DNA from: Halovenus sp.
GTDB taxonomy: Archaea; Halobacteriota; Halobacteria; Halobacteriales; Haloarculaceae
Length of the DNA stretch: 7,914 nt
Direction: 5' to 3'
Assembly (NCBI GenBank): GCA_028274925.1
Contig: JAQCNR010000289.1
Span: forward strand, 1-7,914
Made by a program: the position numbers and the translations under genes. The notes below the pieces were generated by a model. The model was not told the origin of the DNA and ran no database searches. It saw nothing but the letters and a program-made list of their open reading frames with translations. Shown one piece after another: positions 1 through 6,348 of this stretch; positions within the stretch are counted from its first letter, which is position 1, and each line of letters starts with the position of its first letter.

Positions 1-893
1 TCGAGTTCGAGGACATGTTTCGCCAAGAGGATATCGGTCGAGATTCAAGCACAACCAAAGACATCAGGGAGGCGATCAACTACGAGCGGGCAATCCAAGA
101 GGGAGCGGATCGAGTGGCAGAAACGGGAGAAATACCCCTAGAGTTGCTCAAAGAACTCCACGAGCACCTCCTCAACGGTGTCAGAGACGAAGGAGAAACA
201 CTGGGAGCGTTCCGAACGAGGCCAGTCCATATTCCACCGCCGGAGCCGCACAAGTCGCCCTTTATTCCGCCCGGCCCGGAGAGGGTTCGGCCGTTGATGC
301 AGAACCTAGAGCGATACATCGACCGCGGCGGGCCGTATCACGATGTTGTCGACCTCGGAATTGTCCACTACCAGTTCGAGACAATTCATCCATTCGGGGA
401 CGGTAACGGCCGACTCGGACGGGTACTTATTACGCTCCAGCTAATCCAGCAGGGCTATCTCTCCAAGCCCTTCCTCTATCCGAGTGCGTACTTCAACGAG
501 CACAAAATCGAGTACGTCACGAAAATGCGAGCCGTAAGTGAGGACGGAGCGTGGGAGCCGTGGCTACGCTTTTTTGTCGAGGGAATCCGCCAGCAGGCTG
601 CCGATGCCGTCACGCGAAGCAAGCGATTGCGGGACGTTCGTCGAGAGTACGAGCAGCGCTATGGAGACGAGAAGACGGCAACTGATCGGCTGGCAATGCG
701 GTTGTTCCAGCAGCCATACGTGACGACCAACGACGTGCAAGAGCTATTGGATGTCTCTCGCCAGACTGCTCGAAACGCGTTGATGGAGTTAGAGAGCGCT
801 GGTGTTCTGGAGGAAACAACCGGCAAAGAGCGGTATCAGGAGTTCCGGGCCGTGGACATCTTCGATATTTTGACTGAGTCCTTCGAGCACTAG
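1..893 (+). CDS. Fic family protein (putative AMPylase) with C-terminal winged helix, 5' partial
   Basis: Fic-domain proteins usually transfer AMP from ATP to a hydroxyl side chain of a target protein. The canonical active-site motif HPFGDGNGRLGR is intact at residues 125-136 (numbered from the Met at base 15), with catalytic His125 and the anion-binding GNGR loop. Residues about 224-290 look like a winged helix-turn-helix (VTTNDVQELLDVSRQTARNA), as in the common Fic-wHTH architecture. The reading frame is open from base 3 to the left edge (codons for E-F-E-D precede the Met). The family normally has an N-terminal segment with the inhibitory (S/T)xxxE(G/N) motif before this point, so the gene almost certainly starts outside the window and Met at 15 is internal. 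Codon choice is less GC-biased than in the neighbours (AGG, AGA, CTA and ATA occur), which hints at acquisition. Target, cofactor and regulation are not visible here. Confidence 0.9.
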   Translation, partial: EFEDMFRQEDIGRDSSTTKDIREAINYERAIQEGADRVAETGEIPLELLKELHEHLLNGVRDEGETLGAFRTRPVHIPPPEPHKSPFIPPGPERVRPLMQNLERYIDRGGPYHDVVDLGIVHYQFETIHPFGDGNGRLGRVLITLQLIQQGYLSKPFLYPSAYFNEHKIEYVTKMRAVSEDGAWEPWLRFFVEGIRQQAADAVTRSKRLRDVRREYEQRYGDEKTATDRLAMRLFQQPYVTTNDVQELLDVSRQTARNALMELESAGVLEETTGKERYQEFRAVDIFDILTESFEH

Positions 894-1096
894 CTGTGCT
901 GGCGGACCCGGTTGTCCGTGGTGGAGCGCCGAGCCGCCCCTGAGAGAAAATCGTAGACACGGTCCGATGGAGCGGTCCTGTAACTGGGGAGTTCGCACAG
1001 CCTGGCGTCTCGTATGCCGCTCGAGTGACTTGTGTAGCCCAACAGTTCCGCCAGAGACCACCCCGACTTTACCCGCCCAGACACTACGAGAGAGCG
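894..1096. other. Intergenic region, no gene seen
   Basis: Between the Fic stop codon and the next start I see no convincing coding frame and no tRNA-like or rRNA-like sequence. A small hairpin (CGGAC, six-base loop, GTCCG) lies at 903-918, just after the Fic stop. It lacks a T-run and could be chance. The last 30 bases hold the putative TATA box of the downstream gene. Confidence 0.5.
1067..1072 (+). promoter_or_regulatory. Putative TATA box for the zinc-ribbon membrane protein
   Basis: CTTTAC lies 25-30 bases before the ATG at 1097, the spacing expected for a leaderless haloarchaeal transcript. No GGAGGTGA-like ribosome binding site precedes that ATG, which fits a leaderless mRNA. The match to the TATA consensus is weak. 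Confidence 0.33.
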
Positions 1097-1771
1097 ATGG
1101 GGACGCTGCGACGACTCGCCGGCGCGGTCATTGTTGGCCTATTCGTACTCCGGTACGCGCTCCGGCCGCTCGGTGGGACTACTGCTCTCGCCGAACTGCC
1201 CCGAGAATGGTCCGAGTTGGTCCTCTTTCTTCCGTTAGTTGGGCTGTCGGTGTTCTTGCTCGGACTCGCCGCGCTGGCAGTCATTCGCGGTGACGGTTTG
1301 CCCCTCGGGTCGGACCGTTCAGAGCCAGCACAGCCCGCCGAACGAGACGAATCAGCATTCTGGGCGGCAGAACGCGAGAAAGAGAGCGTCTGGGAGACCG
1401 ATTCCAGCGAGAGCGAGGACAGCAACGCAGTCCCAGAGCAGTACCAGAACCACCCGGCTGTCTCGCCGGACCTCTTCGGGGAGAACCAATCAGGCAAGCG
1501 AATCGAGGAGAGGACTCCCGACGCAGAACTGAGCGAGCATCTTGCTCATCTCGAAACTGAACTCGACGACGCACGCGAGGAACTCGACACGCTGGAATCC
1601 GTCGCCGAAGAAGAATCGAGTCGAGAGATTCCCGCCCGCTGTCCTGCCGAGGGCTGTGACGCGGTGTGGTCCGGGCGGACAGTGCTGGGTTTCAGGACCG
1701 ACCGGTACGAAGTGCTCGGCGACGGACAGATTATCTGCTTGGTCTGTGAAGCAATCTACGACCCGGATTAG
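1097..1771 (+). CDS. Membrane-anchored zinc-ribbon protein of unknown function
   Basis: I do not recognise a named family. From the ATG at 1097 the product is 224 residues. Two hydrophobic segments at about 7-24 and 40-64 look like membrane helices. They are followed by a long acidic, low-complexity linker (about 72-140), a short coiled coil (about 142-172, heptad-like Leu and Glu pattern), and a C-terminal zinc ribbon with Cys182-x4-Cys187 and Cys214-x2-Cys217. The frame stays open back to 1025, but those extra 24 residues are Arg- and Pro-rich and lie upstream of the putative TATA box, so I prefer the ATG at 1097, directly before the first membrane helix. The stop overlaps that of the convergent GTPase gene by four bases (TTAG). 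The topology would place the coiled coil and ribbon on one side of the membrane, probably the cytoplasm, where they could bind a protein or nucleic acid partner; that is inference. Confidence 0.75.
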   Translation: MGTLRRLAGAVIVGLFVLRYALRPLGGTTALAELPREWSELVLFLPLVGLSVFLLGLAALAVIRGDGLPLGSDRSEPAQPAERDESAFWAAEREKESVWETDSSESEDSNAVPEQYQNHPAVSPDLFGENQSGKRIEERTPDAELSEHLAHLETELDDAREELDTLESVAEEESSREIPARCPAEGCDAVWSGRTVLGFRTDRYEVLGDGQIICLVCEAIYDPD

Positions 1772-2880
1772 TTCGTCGTCAGGATTCGGAGCACGTCCTC
1801 GTCGGCGAGTTCGTGGTCCCGTCCAACCTGCTGTTCGTCGTGTTTCGCGCTCGACCCGCTGACACGGGCGAACCGAAAGCGGTCCTCGAACTCCCCTCCG
1901 AGTTTCTCGCAGGCGTCCTCGACGGTCGCACCCTCGAAGAGAATGAGTGGCTCGTCGTAGTCGACGCCGCGGCCCGGTTTGTCCATATAAATCCGGATAA
2001 GCCCGAGTTCGTTCCAGAGTCGCTCCCGAAGCGCGTCGAGTCCTTTCTCTTTCTCGGCGCTGATGAAGACGGCGTCGTCGGGGTCGATATCTCGCTCGCG
2101 GAGATTCTCGTTGACCGTCTCGGCGTAAGAGGGTTCGATCAGGTCGACCTTGTTGACCGTCACCAGCGAGGGGAGATAGATCCGGTTGTCCCGGATACCG
2201 TCGATGAGACGGTCGAGGTCGACCTGCTCGCCGATGGTCACATCGGCGTTCGTGTAGCCGTGTTCGCGGAGAATGTCCGAAATCGTTCGCTCGTCGAGGT
2301 CGAGGTCGACAGTGGCGTTGATCGAGATGCCGTCTTTGGCTTTCTTCCGGACGGTGAGCCGCGGTGGGTCCTGGTCGACGCGGATGCCATTTTTGTACAG
2401 TTCCTCACTGAGACGGTCGTACTGCTGTATCTCGAACGCCGAGAGGACGAAGACGATAAGGTCGGCAGTCCGCACGACAGAGAGGACTTCCTGCCCGTCG
2501 CCGCGACCGCTGGCGGCACCTTCGATCATCCCCGGCACGTCGAGCATCTGGATGTTCGCGCCGCGGTACTGCAACATCCCCGGATTCACGTCGAGCGTCG
2601 TGAACTCGTAGGAGCCAGTCTCGCTGTCAGCGTTGGTCAGCGCGTTGAGCAGCGTCGATTTGCCGACGCTCGGAAACCCGACCAGAGCGACCGTCGCGTC
2701 GCCGTGTTTCTCGACCGCGTAACCGGGACCGCCGCCGGAGGAGGACTGCTGGCGCTCGAGTTTCTCTTTCAGTTCCGCGAGTTTGGCCTTCAGTCGACCG
2801 ATGTGGGCCTCGGTCGACTTGTTGTACGGCGTCTCGCGGATCTCTTGCTCGATCTCATCGATCTCCTCTTCGACGCCCAT
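1768..2880 (-). CDS. drg: DRG family GTP-binding protein (OBG-type, TGS domain)
   Basis: This is a developmentally regulated GTP-binding protein of the archaeal/eukaryotic DRG (Rbg) group, a TRAFAC-class GTPase linked in eukaryotes to ribosomes and translation. At 370 residues it has the usual length. A charged N-terminal helix (1-45) precedes the G domain: P-loop GFPSVGKST (68-76), switch I around EFTTLDVNPG (92-101), DVPG (114-117), NKVD (243-246) and SAEKEKG (274-280). The insert between G3 and G4 (about 165-235) matches the S5D2L-type insertion of the family. The C-terminal 75 residues (IRIYMDKPGR onward) form the TGS domain, a likely RNA- or ribosome-binding module. All nucleotide-binding motifs are intact, so it should be active and cytoplasmic. 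It is a single-gene unit with its own putative promoter and converges on the zinc-ribbon gene with a 4-base overlap. The ATG start has no ribosome binding site, consistent with a leaderless mRNA. Confidence 0.95.
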   Translation of the reverse strand: MGVEEEIDEIEQEIRETPYNKSTEAHIGRLKAKLAELKEKLERQQSSSGGGPGYAVEKHGDATVALVGFPSVGKSTLLNALTNADSETGSYEFTTLDVNPGMLQYRGANIQMLDVPGMIEGAASGRGDGQEVLSVVRTADLIVFVLSAFEIQQYDRLSEELYKNGIRVDQDPPRLTVRKKAKDGISINATVDLDLDERTISDILREHGYTNADVTIGEQVDLDRLIDGIRDNRIYLPSLVTVNKVDLIEPSYAETVNENLRERDIDPDDAVFISAEKEKGLDALRERLWNELGLIRIYMDKPGRGVDYDEPLILFEGATVEDACEKLGGEFEDRFRFARVSGSSAKHDEQQVGRDHELADEDVLRILTTN

Positions 2881-2904
2881 TATCTCTCTGTCTGCCGTCG
2901 ATAC

Positions 2905-2912
2905 GCAAAAGC
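2905..2912 (-). promoter_or_regulatory. Putative TATA box for drg
   Basis: On the minus strand GCTTTTGC lies about 25-32 bases before the drg ATG, in position for a leaderless archaeal promoter. It is the most T-rich stretch in the 60 bases upstream. The consensus match is weak. Confidence 0.33.
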
Positions 2913-2942
2913 GCTTCCGTCCGTATCGGTGAGTTGTATTCG

Positions 2943-3100
2943 TTTCCCAGTTTGGTGCCCCACGGCTGCCGAGAACAGCCAGAAAGCCCCCTCACGCTCA
3001 CCGGGAGAGCTTCGCTCTCCCGAGCTCACGGCGCTCCGCGCCGTGAACGACCCTTTCAGTCCCACCCTCTCCTGGGCGATTCAGCAGTAAAAATGGGAAA
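2943..3100. repeat. Hairpin-rich element bounded by 11-base imperfect inverted repeat
   Basis: TTTCCCAGTTT at 2943-2953 and AAAATGGGAAA at 3090-3100 are inverted copies of each other with one mismatch. They enclose three hairpins in tandem: GGCTG/CAGCC (2964-2980, 7-base loop), CGGGAGAGC-TTC-GCTCTCCCG (3002-3022, perfect 9-base-pair stem), and TCACGGCGC-TCC-GCGCCGTGA (3026-3046, perfect 9-base-pair stem). Each of the two strong hairpins is preceded by or begins in GCTCAC. An inner imperfect pair, CAGAAAGCC at 2980-2988 and CCCTTTCAG at 3051-3059, also flanks the two strong stems. No coding frame in the block looks real. It resembles a small non-coding palindromic or MITE-like repeat. Only one copy is present here, so repeat status is inferred from structure and from a recollection of similar CTGAAAGGG-bounded palindromes in haloarchaeal genomes. 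No clear target-site duplication was found. Confidence 0.55.
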
Positions 3101-3101
3101 A
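3089..3101 (-). terminator. T-rich transcription terminator after msrA
   Basis: Read on the minus strand, 13-25 bases after the msrA stop codon, the sequence is TTTTCCCATTTTT. Archaeal RNA polymerase terminates at oligo-T tracts without needing a hairpin, so this is a plausible end for the kinase-msrA transcript. It overlaps the right arm of the inverted repeat around the hairpin block. Confidence 0.45.
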
Positions 3102-3113
3102 GTCGCCGCCGTG

Positions 3114-3725
3114 CTACCGACTCCGAGCGTTCAGGAACGGGAGCGAGACGTCTTTGCCCGTGACGTGGGCGTTGAGTTTCGCCGCGGCCGGCGACTCCCG
3201 GATATCGGTGTCGTCGTAGCCCGCCTCCTCGAACTGGGAGAGTAGCGAGGCGTGGCTCCGGAGGTTGTACTTCTGGTGGTAGTCCTCGGCCGGGTAAAAC
3301 GCGTCCAGCGCTTCGATTCGCGTCTCGACGTGTTCGCGGTCGAACGGTCCTGCCTCGATGGCCGCCTCGATTGTCTCGCGCTGGTCGTCGTTCTCGGTGA
3401 ACAGGATGTTCTGGTACTGGCGTTTGGCTGTCTGGTGGCGCAGGTCGTGCTCGCGAAGCGCGACGTCGAGCACGTCACCGAACTCGATTCGTGTGGGGTC
3501 GAACTCCACCTGAACAACTTCGGTGTGGTCGCCGAGCGCGCGGTAGGTCGGGTCAGTCTCGTGTCCGCCAGCGTAGCCGACCCGAGTTCGGACGACATCG
3601 TCCAGCGCGCCGAAGGTGGCGTCCGGCCCCCAGAAACAGCCCAGTCCGAAGGTGGCCGTCTCTGTCGTCGAAGGGTCGAGTGCAGAGCGGTCGTACTCGC
3701 TGAGGACTGTCGGTGTGACTGTCAT
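3114..3725 (-). CDS. msrA: Peptide methionine sulfoxide reductase MsrA, divergent one-cysteine form
   Basis: MsrA reduces the S form of methionine sulfoxide in proteins or free methionine. The catalytic motif GCFWG is present with Cys30. The substrate-pocket residues are recognisable: Tyr61 in PTYRAL, Glu69 in HTEVV, and Tyr104 in RQYQN, equivalent to E. coli Tyr82, Glu94 and Tyr134. GYAGG (50-54) and AEDYHQKY (146-153) are also family motifs. Two points are odd. The usual HDPT...NRQG.D.G.QYRS segment is replaced by REHDLRHQTAKRQYQN (91-106). Cys30 is also the only cysteine in 203 residues, so the C-terminal resolving cysteines found in many MsrA proteins are absent and recycling must use an external thiol. 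An N-terminal extension of about 20 residues and a C-terminal tail (168-203) flank the core. The ATG overlaps the kinase stop as ATGA, and GAGG sits four bases upstream, so translation is probably coupled to the kinase gene. Confidence 0.92.
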   Translation of the reverse strand: MTVTPTVLSEYDRSALDPSTTETATFGLGCFWGPDATFGALDDVVRTRVGYAGGHETDPTYRALGDHTEVVQVEFDPTRIEFGDVLDVALREHDLRHQTAKRQYQNILFTENDDQRETIEAAIEAGPFDREHVETRIEALDAFYPAEDYHQKYNLRSHASLLSQFEEAGYDDTDIRESPAAAKLNAHVTGKDVSLPFLNARSR

Positions 3726-5203
3726 TGTTCCTCGATAACCAGCAGGTGCTGGTCGGCGCCGACGTCGGTTGCCAGCCGGTAGCTGAGTGTCTGTTCGGCC
3801 CGTTCAACCTGGCCCTGTCCCGCCGAGAGCGCGTCGTCGGCCAGCGGCCCAGTGGCGGCGTCGACGAGCGTACTGACCGGGAGACCACGCTCGGATTCGC
3901 CGCCACAGTCGAGGAGGCGCTTGGCGTGGGCGTTGGCTTCGAACACTTCCCCGCTCTCGGCGAGAACGACGAGGCCAGTCGGCGCACGCTCGAAGGCAGT
4001 TTCGTAGCGCTCGCCGGCGCGTTCGACCTGTGGGTCCGAGTGCGAGGCGATGGTCTCGTCTGCGGTCTGGTGTGGCAACGAGAGGGTGACACGGGTGCCG
4101 TCGGTGGTATCCAGATGCAGTTCGCCGCGGTGGTTGAGCGCAACCCAGTAGACCGACCACAGCCCCAGTCCGCTGCCGTGGGCGAGTTGGGTCTCTGTCC
4201 CGGCCTGTAACACGTCTTGCTCGCTGTCGGGCAGTCCCGGCCCGTCGTCAGCAACTTCGAGGTGGACACGGTCGTCGGATTCGCTGAGGCTGATTGTCGC
4301 GTGTGGCCGCTCACCGGCGTGTTCGCCGACGTTCTCGAGTAGTTCCCACAGGGCTGTCTCGACGCTTGGATAGGCCACGACGACGAGACGGTCGGGGATA
4401 TCGACGTCGATTGTGAGGTCGGGATACATCTCCCGGGCCTGCTCGACGACCGACCTGACAACGGTCGCGAGGTCGAGTGGTCGGCGGTCGAGGTCGGCGT
4501 TGATTGCCTTGCCGAGTTGGCGGGCCGTCTCGCTCATATCGATCAGTTCGTCGGCAGCCGTGACGATCTGTTCACACTCGTTACAGTCCTCGTGTTTTTC
4601 GCCGTGAAGGCGAGCGTTCGCACGAATAATCGTCAGTTCGTTGCGGATGTTGTGACGCAGCACACGGTCGAGGACGTTGACCAGACTCGTCTGGCGGCTC
4701 AGTTGCTCGCGCTGGCGTTCGTGTTCGAGTTCGTGTTCGAGCAACCGAGAGACGAGTTCGGCGAACATCGTCTCGGCTTCCGAGAACGGGTCGCTGCGAG
4801 CCTCAAGAGCGACGAAGCAGACCGTTCCGTAGGGTTCGCCGTTGACCGTCAGCGTCGTTCCGTGATAGCAGTCGAAATCGTCTGGCTCGATGGCAGTGTC
4901 TTGGTCTGGAATGTCGTGCAGCGCCAGCGGTGAATCCCGCTCAAGGGTGTACCGGCAGTACGTCCCGCTGAGGTTGGTCTTCATTCCTGGCGGAACAACC
5001 CCGTCGGTGCCGTCGGTGCTGACGACAGTCTCCCAGTGGTCAGCCTCGGCGTCGATCCGGGTGAGAAAGCCGCTGTCGACGTTGAGGTAGGCTCGCCCCA
5101 GTTCCAGTGCCTCCGTGGCCTTCTGCTCGAAGGAGGCGTCGCGTTTCATTATCTCGTACAGTTGGTGGCGGGCCTCGTCCGCGCTGTGGACGGTCTGGCT
5201 CAT
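3722..5203 (-). CDS. GAF domain sensor histidine kinase with C-terminal PAS-like region
   Basis: This is a cytoplasmic sensor kinase; no membrane helix is visible. Residues are numbered from the ATG at 5203 (493 residues). A GAF domain spans about 15-155 and contains Cys83, Cys112 and Cys129. A charged coiled coil (about 155-180) leads to the dimerisation and phosphoacceptor region with the H box RHNIRNEL (His184), typical of haloarchaeal kinases. The ATPase domain shows the N box ELLEN (287-291), DDGPGL (319-324) and GSGLGLW (343-349). Residues about 395-493 look like a PAS domain (YETAFERAPTGLVVLAESGE) placed after the ATPase, which is unusual. A Cys207-x2-Cys210 pair lies just after the phosphoacceptor helix. 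Two GTG codons in frame (5209, 5206) precede the ATG, but GGTGA six bases before the ATG favours 5203. No response regulator is adjacent. The downstream msrA overlaps by ATGA, suggesting a redox-related role (inference). Confidence 0.9.
   Translation of the reverse strand: MSQTVHSADEARHQLYEIMKRDASFEQKATEALELGRAYLNVDSGFLTRIDAEADHWETVVSTDGTDGVVPPGMKTNLSGTYCRYTLERDSPLALHDIPDQDTAIEPDDFDCYHGTTLTVNGEPYGTVCFVALEARSDPFSEAETMFAELVSRLLEHELEHERQREQLSRQTSLVNVLDRVLRHNIRNELTIIRANARLHGEKHEDCNECEQIVTAADELIDMSETARQLGKAINADLDRRPLDLATVVRSVVEQAREMYPDLTIDVDIPDRLVVVAYPSVETALWELLENVGEHAGERPHATISLSESDDRVHLEVADDGPGLPDSEQDVLQAGTETQLAHGSGLGLWSVYWVALNHRGELHLDTTDGTRVTLSLPHQTADETIASHSDPQVERAGERYETAFERAPTGLVVLAESGEVFEANAHAKRLLDCGGESERGLPVSTLVDAATGPLADDALSAGQGQVERAEQTLSYRLATDVGADQHLLVIEEQ
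3730..3733 (-). promoter_or_regulatory. Ribosome binding site of msrA
   Basis: GAGG on the minus strand lies four bases before the msrA ATG, inside the end of the kinase gene. It matches part of the anti-16S sequence GGAGGTGA and supports re-initiation at the ATGA overlap. Confidence 0.45.
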
Positions 5204-5209
5204 CACCAC

Positions 5210-5214
5210 TCACC
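5210..5214 (-). promoter_or_regulatory. Ribosome binding site deciding the kinase start
   Basis: GGTGA on the minus strand matches the haloarchaeal anti-16S consensus GGAGGTGATC. It lies six bases before the ATG at 5203 but abuts the GTG at 5209, so it selects the ATG. It also implies that this transcript has a 5' leader, unlike most genes in the window. Confidence 0.5.
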
Positions 5215-5288
5215 CCGTCGAGCGCGCTCCGGACACGTGACAGAACCGTCGTCAGGATACTGCCGCGAGCGACCCCGAGCCCTGTGTT

Positions 5289-5323
5289 GCATTGGCTGAT
5301 ATTAGACCGCAGGGGCATTGGCT
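5289..5323. promoter_or_regulatory. Direct repeat GCATTGGCT flanking an AT-rich box in the divergent intergenic region
   Basis: GCATTGGCT occurs at 5289-5297 and again at 5315-5323, 26 bases apart. Between them lies TGATATTAGA (5297-5306), which on the minus strand reads TCTAATATCA, a good TATA-like sequence about 95 bases before the kinase start. That distance would suit a leadered kinase transcript. The pair could be an operator for the kinase-msrA operon or for the divergent lipoprotein gene. This is structure only; no regulator is identified. Confidence 0.3.
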
Positions 5324-5379
5324 CTTTTGATGGTGGCCCTAGCCGCAAACGTCATTCCAGTTTGGCGCTAGCAGTGTGT

Positions 5380-6348
5380 ATGCGCCGGGTACTCGTTGTT
5401 ATCCTCGCCGGGACGCTCGTCCTCGCAGGCTGTACGACGCCCGTCACCACCGACGGACCACAGTCGCCGGATGGCGAACTAGAGATTCACCACATCGACG
5501 TTGGACAGGCAGACGCGACCCTACTAATCGGTCCCGAAGGAGAGACAATACTAATCGACACTGGGGACTACCGTGCCGACGGGGAGGAGGTACTCGCGTA
5601 CCTCGACGAGCAGGGAGTCGACCGCATCGACCATCTCGTCACGACACACCCACACGCCGACCACATCGGCGGCCACGAGGCGGTGATCGACACCTACGAG
5701 ACCGAACGTGACGGTATTGGCGCGGTTTACGACCCCGGCGCGACGACCACGACCAACACCTACGACGAGTATCTCGACGCCGTCAAGCGCCACGACGTCG
5801 AACTGTTCGAGGTCACGCGCGGTGACACGCTGCCAACCGAGGGGCCAATCGAGGCGAAAGTTCTCCATCCCGGGTCGTCTGCACCAGATAACTTGAACGA
5901 CTACAGTATCGTCCTCTCGGTTTCGTTCGGGGAGAACACATATCTGACGACGGGTGACGTCGAATCCGGAGTCGAATCCACGCTGGTCGAGGAGTACGGC
6001 GACGAACTGGAGGCCGACATCTACCAGGCCGGTCACCACGGCTCCTCGACTTCCTCAACTGAGGAATTTCTCAGCACAGTCGAGCCATCGGTGGCAGTCA
6101 TCTCCAGCGCCGGAGACAGTCGGTTCGGCCATCCCCACGACGAGACGCTCGAGCGGTTCGGCGAGCACGGTATCGAGACGTACTGGACCGGCGCACACGG
6201 CAACGTTGTCGTCACAACTGACGGACAGCGCGTGAGTGTCGAAGCCGAACGCGACCAACCGACCGACGCCAGCGAACTGCTCGAATTGAAACCAATCGAG
6301 GACACGACCGAACAGATTTCGGTCGCGCCGTCAGCACCCGCACCATGA
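5380..6348 (+). CDS. Lipoprotein metallo-beta-lactamase fold hydrolase, ComEC/Rec2 C-terminal type
   Basis: The product (322 residues) is a surface-anchored MBL-fold hydrolase resembling the extracellular nuclease domain of the DNA-uptake protein ComEC, without the ComEC membrane channel. An N-terminal signal peptide ends in the lipobox LAGC (15-18), so mature Cys18 should carry the lipid. The fold then begins with HHIDVGQADATLL (37-49), a hallmark of this subgroup, and ILIDTGD (57-63). Metal ligands are in the THPHADH motif (His90, His92, Asp94, His95). TTGDVE (190-195, Asp193) and GHHGS (218-222) supply further ligands, and FGHPHDE (249-255) is the late His motif. All appear intact. An upstream frame extends the gene, but the ATG at 5380 sits directly before the signal peptide. 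The stop overlaps the DUF3006 start as ATGA. A DNA or other phosphodiester substrate is likely by homology but not shown. The last 30 residues are low complexity. Confidence 0.9.
   Translation: MRRVLVVILAGTLVLAGCTTPVTTDGPQSPDGELEIHHIDVGQADATLLIGPEGETILIDTGDYRADGEEVLAYLDEQGVDRIDHLVTTHPHADHIGGHEAVIDTYETERDGIGAVYDPGATTTTNTYDEYLDAVKRHDVELFEVTRGDTLPTEGPIEAKVLHPGSSAPDNLNDYSIVLSVSFGENTYLTTGDVESGVESTLVEEYGDELEADIYQAGHHGSSTSSTEEFLSTVEPSVAVISSAGDSRFGHPHDETLERFGEHGIETYWTGAHGNVVVTTDGQRVSVEAERDQPTDASELLELKPIEDTTEQISVAPSAPAP

Noticed and set aside
903..918. Small hairpin after the Fic stop as an intrinsic terminator
   Set aside because: The stem is only five base pairs and no T-run follows; archaeal termination depends on T-tracts.
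1025..1096. Earlier ATG for the zinc-ribbon protein
   Set aside because: The 24 extra residues are Arg- and Pro-rich, precede the putative TATA box, and add nothing to the fold.
2880..3065. A 61-codon minus-strand frame across the hairpin block
   Set aside because: It is produced by the palindromic sequence, has no domain features, and overlaps the drg promoter.
1813..3090. A 425-codon open frame on the plus strand opposite drg
   Set aside because: It is the antisense shadow of a gene with complete GTPase motifs. Long antisense frames are common in GC-rich haloarchaeal genes, and its translation shows no recognisable domain.
3553..4461. A 302-codon minus-strand frame overlapping the kinase gene
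   Set aside because: It lies in another frame of the same strand as the kinase, is Arg, Ser, Thr and Pro-rich, and matches no domain, which is typical of an out-of-frame shadow.
5107..5379. N-terminal extension of the MBL gene to base 5107
   Set aside because: The extension overlaps the kinase gene antisense, is Arg- and Ser-rich, and would bury the signal peptide and lipobox; the ATG at 5380 gives a proper lipoprotein start.
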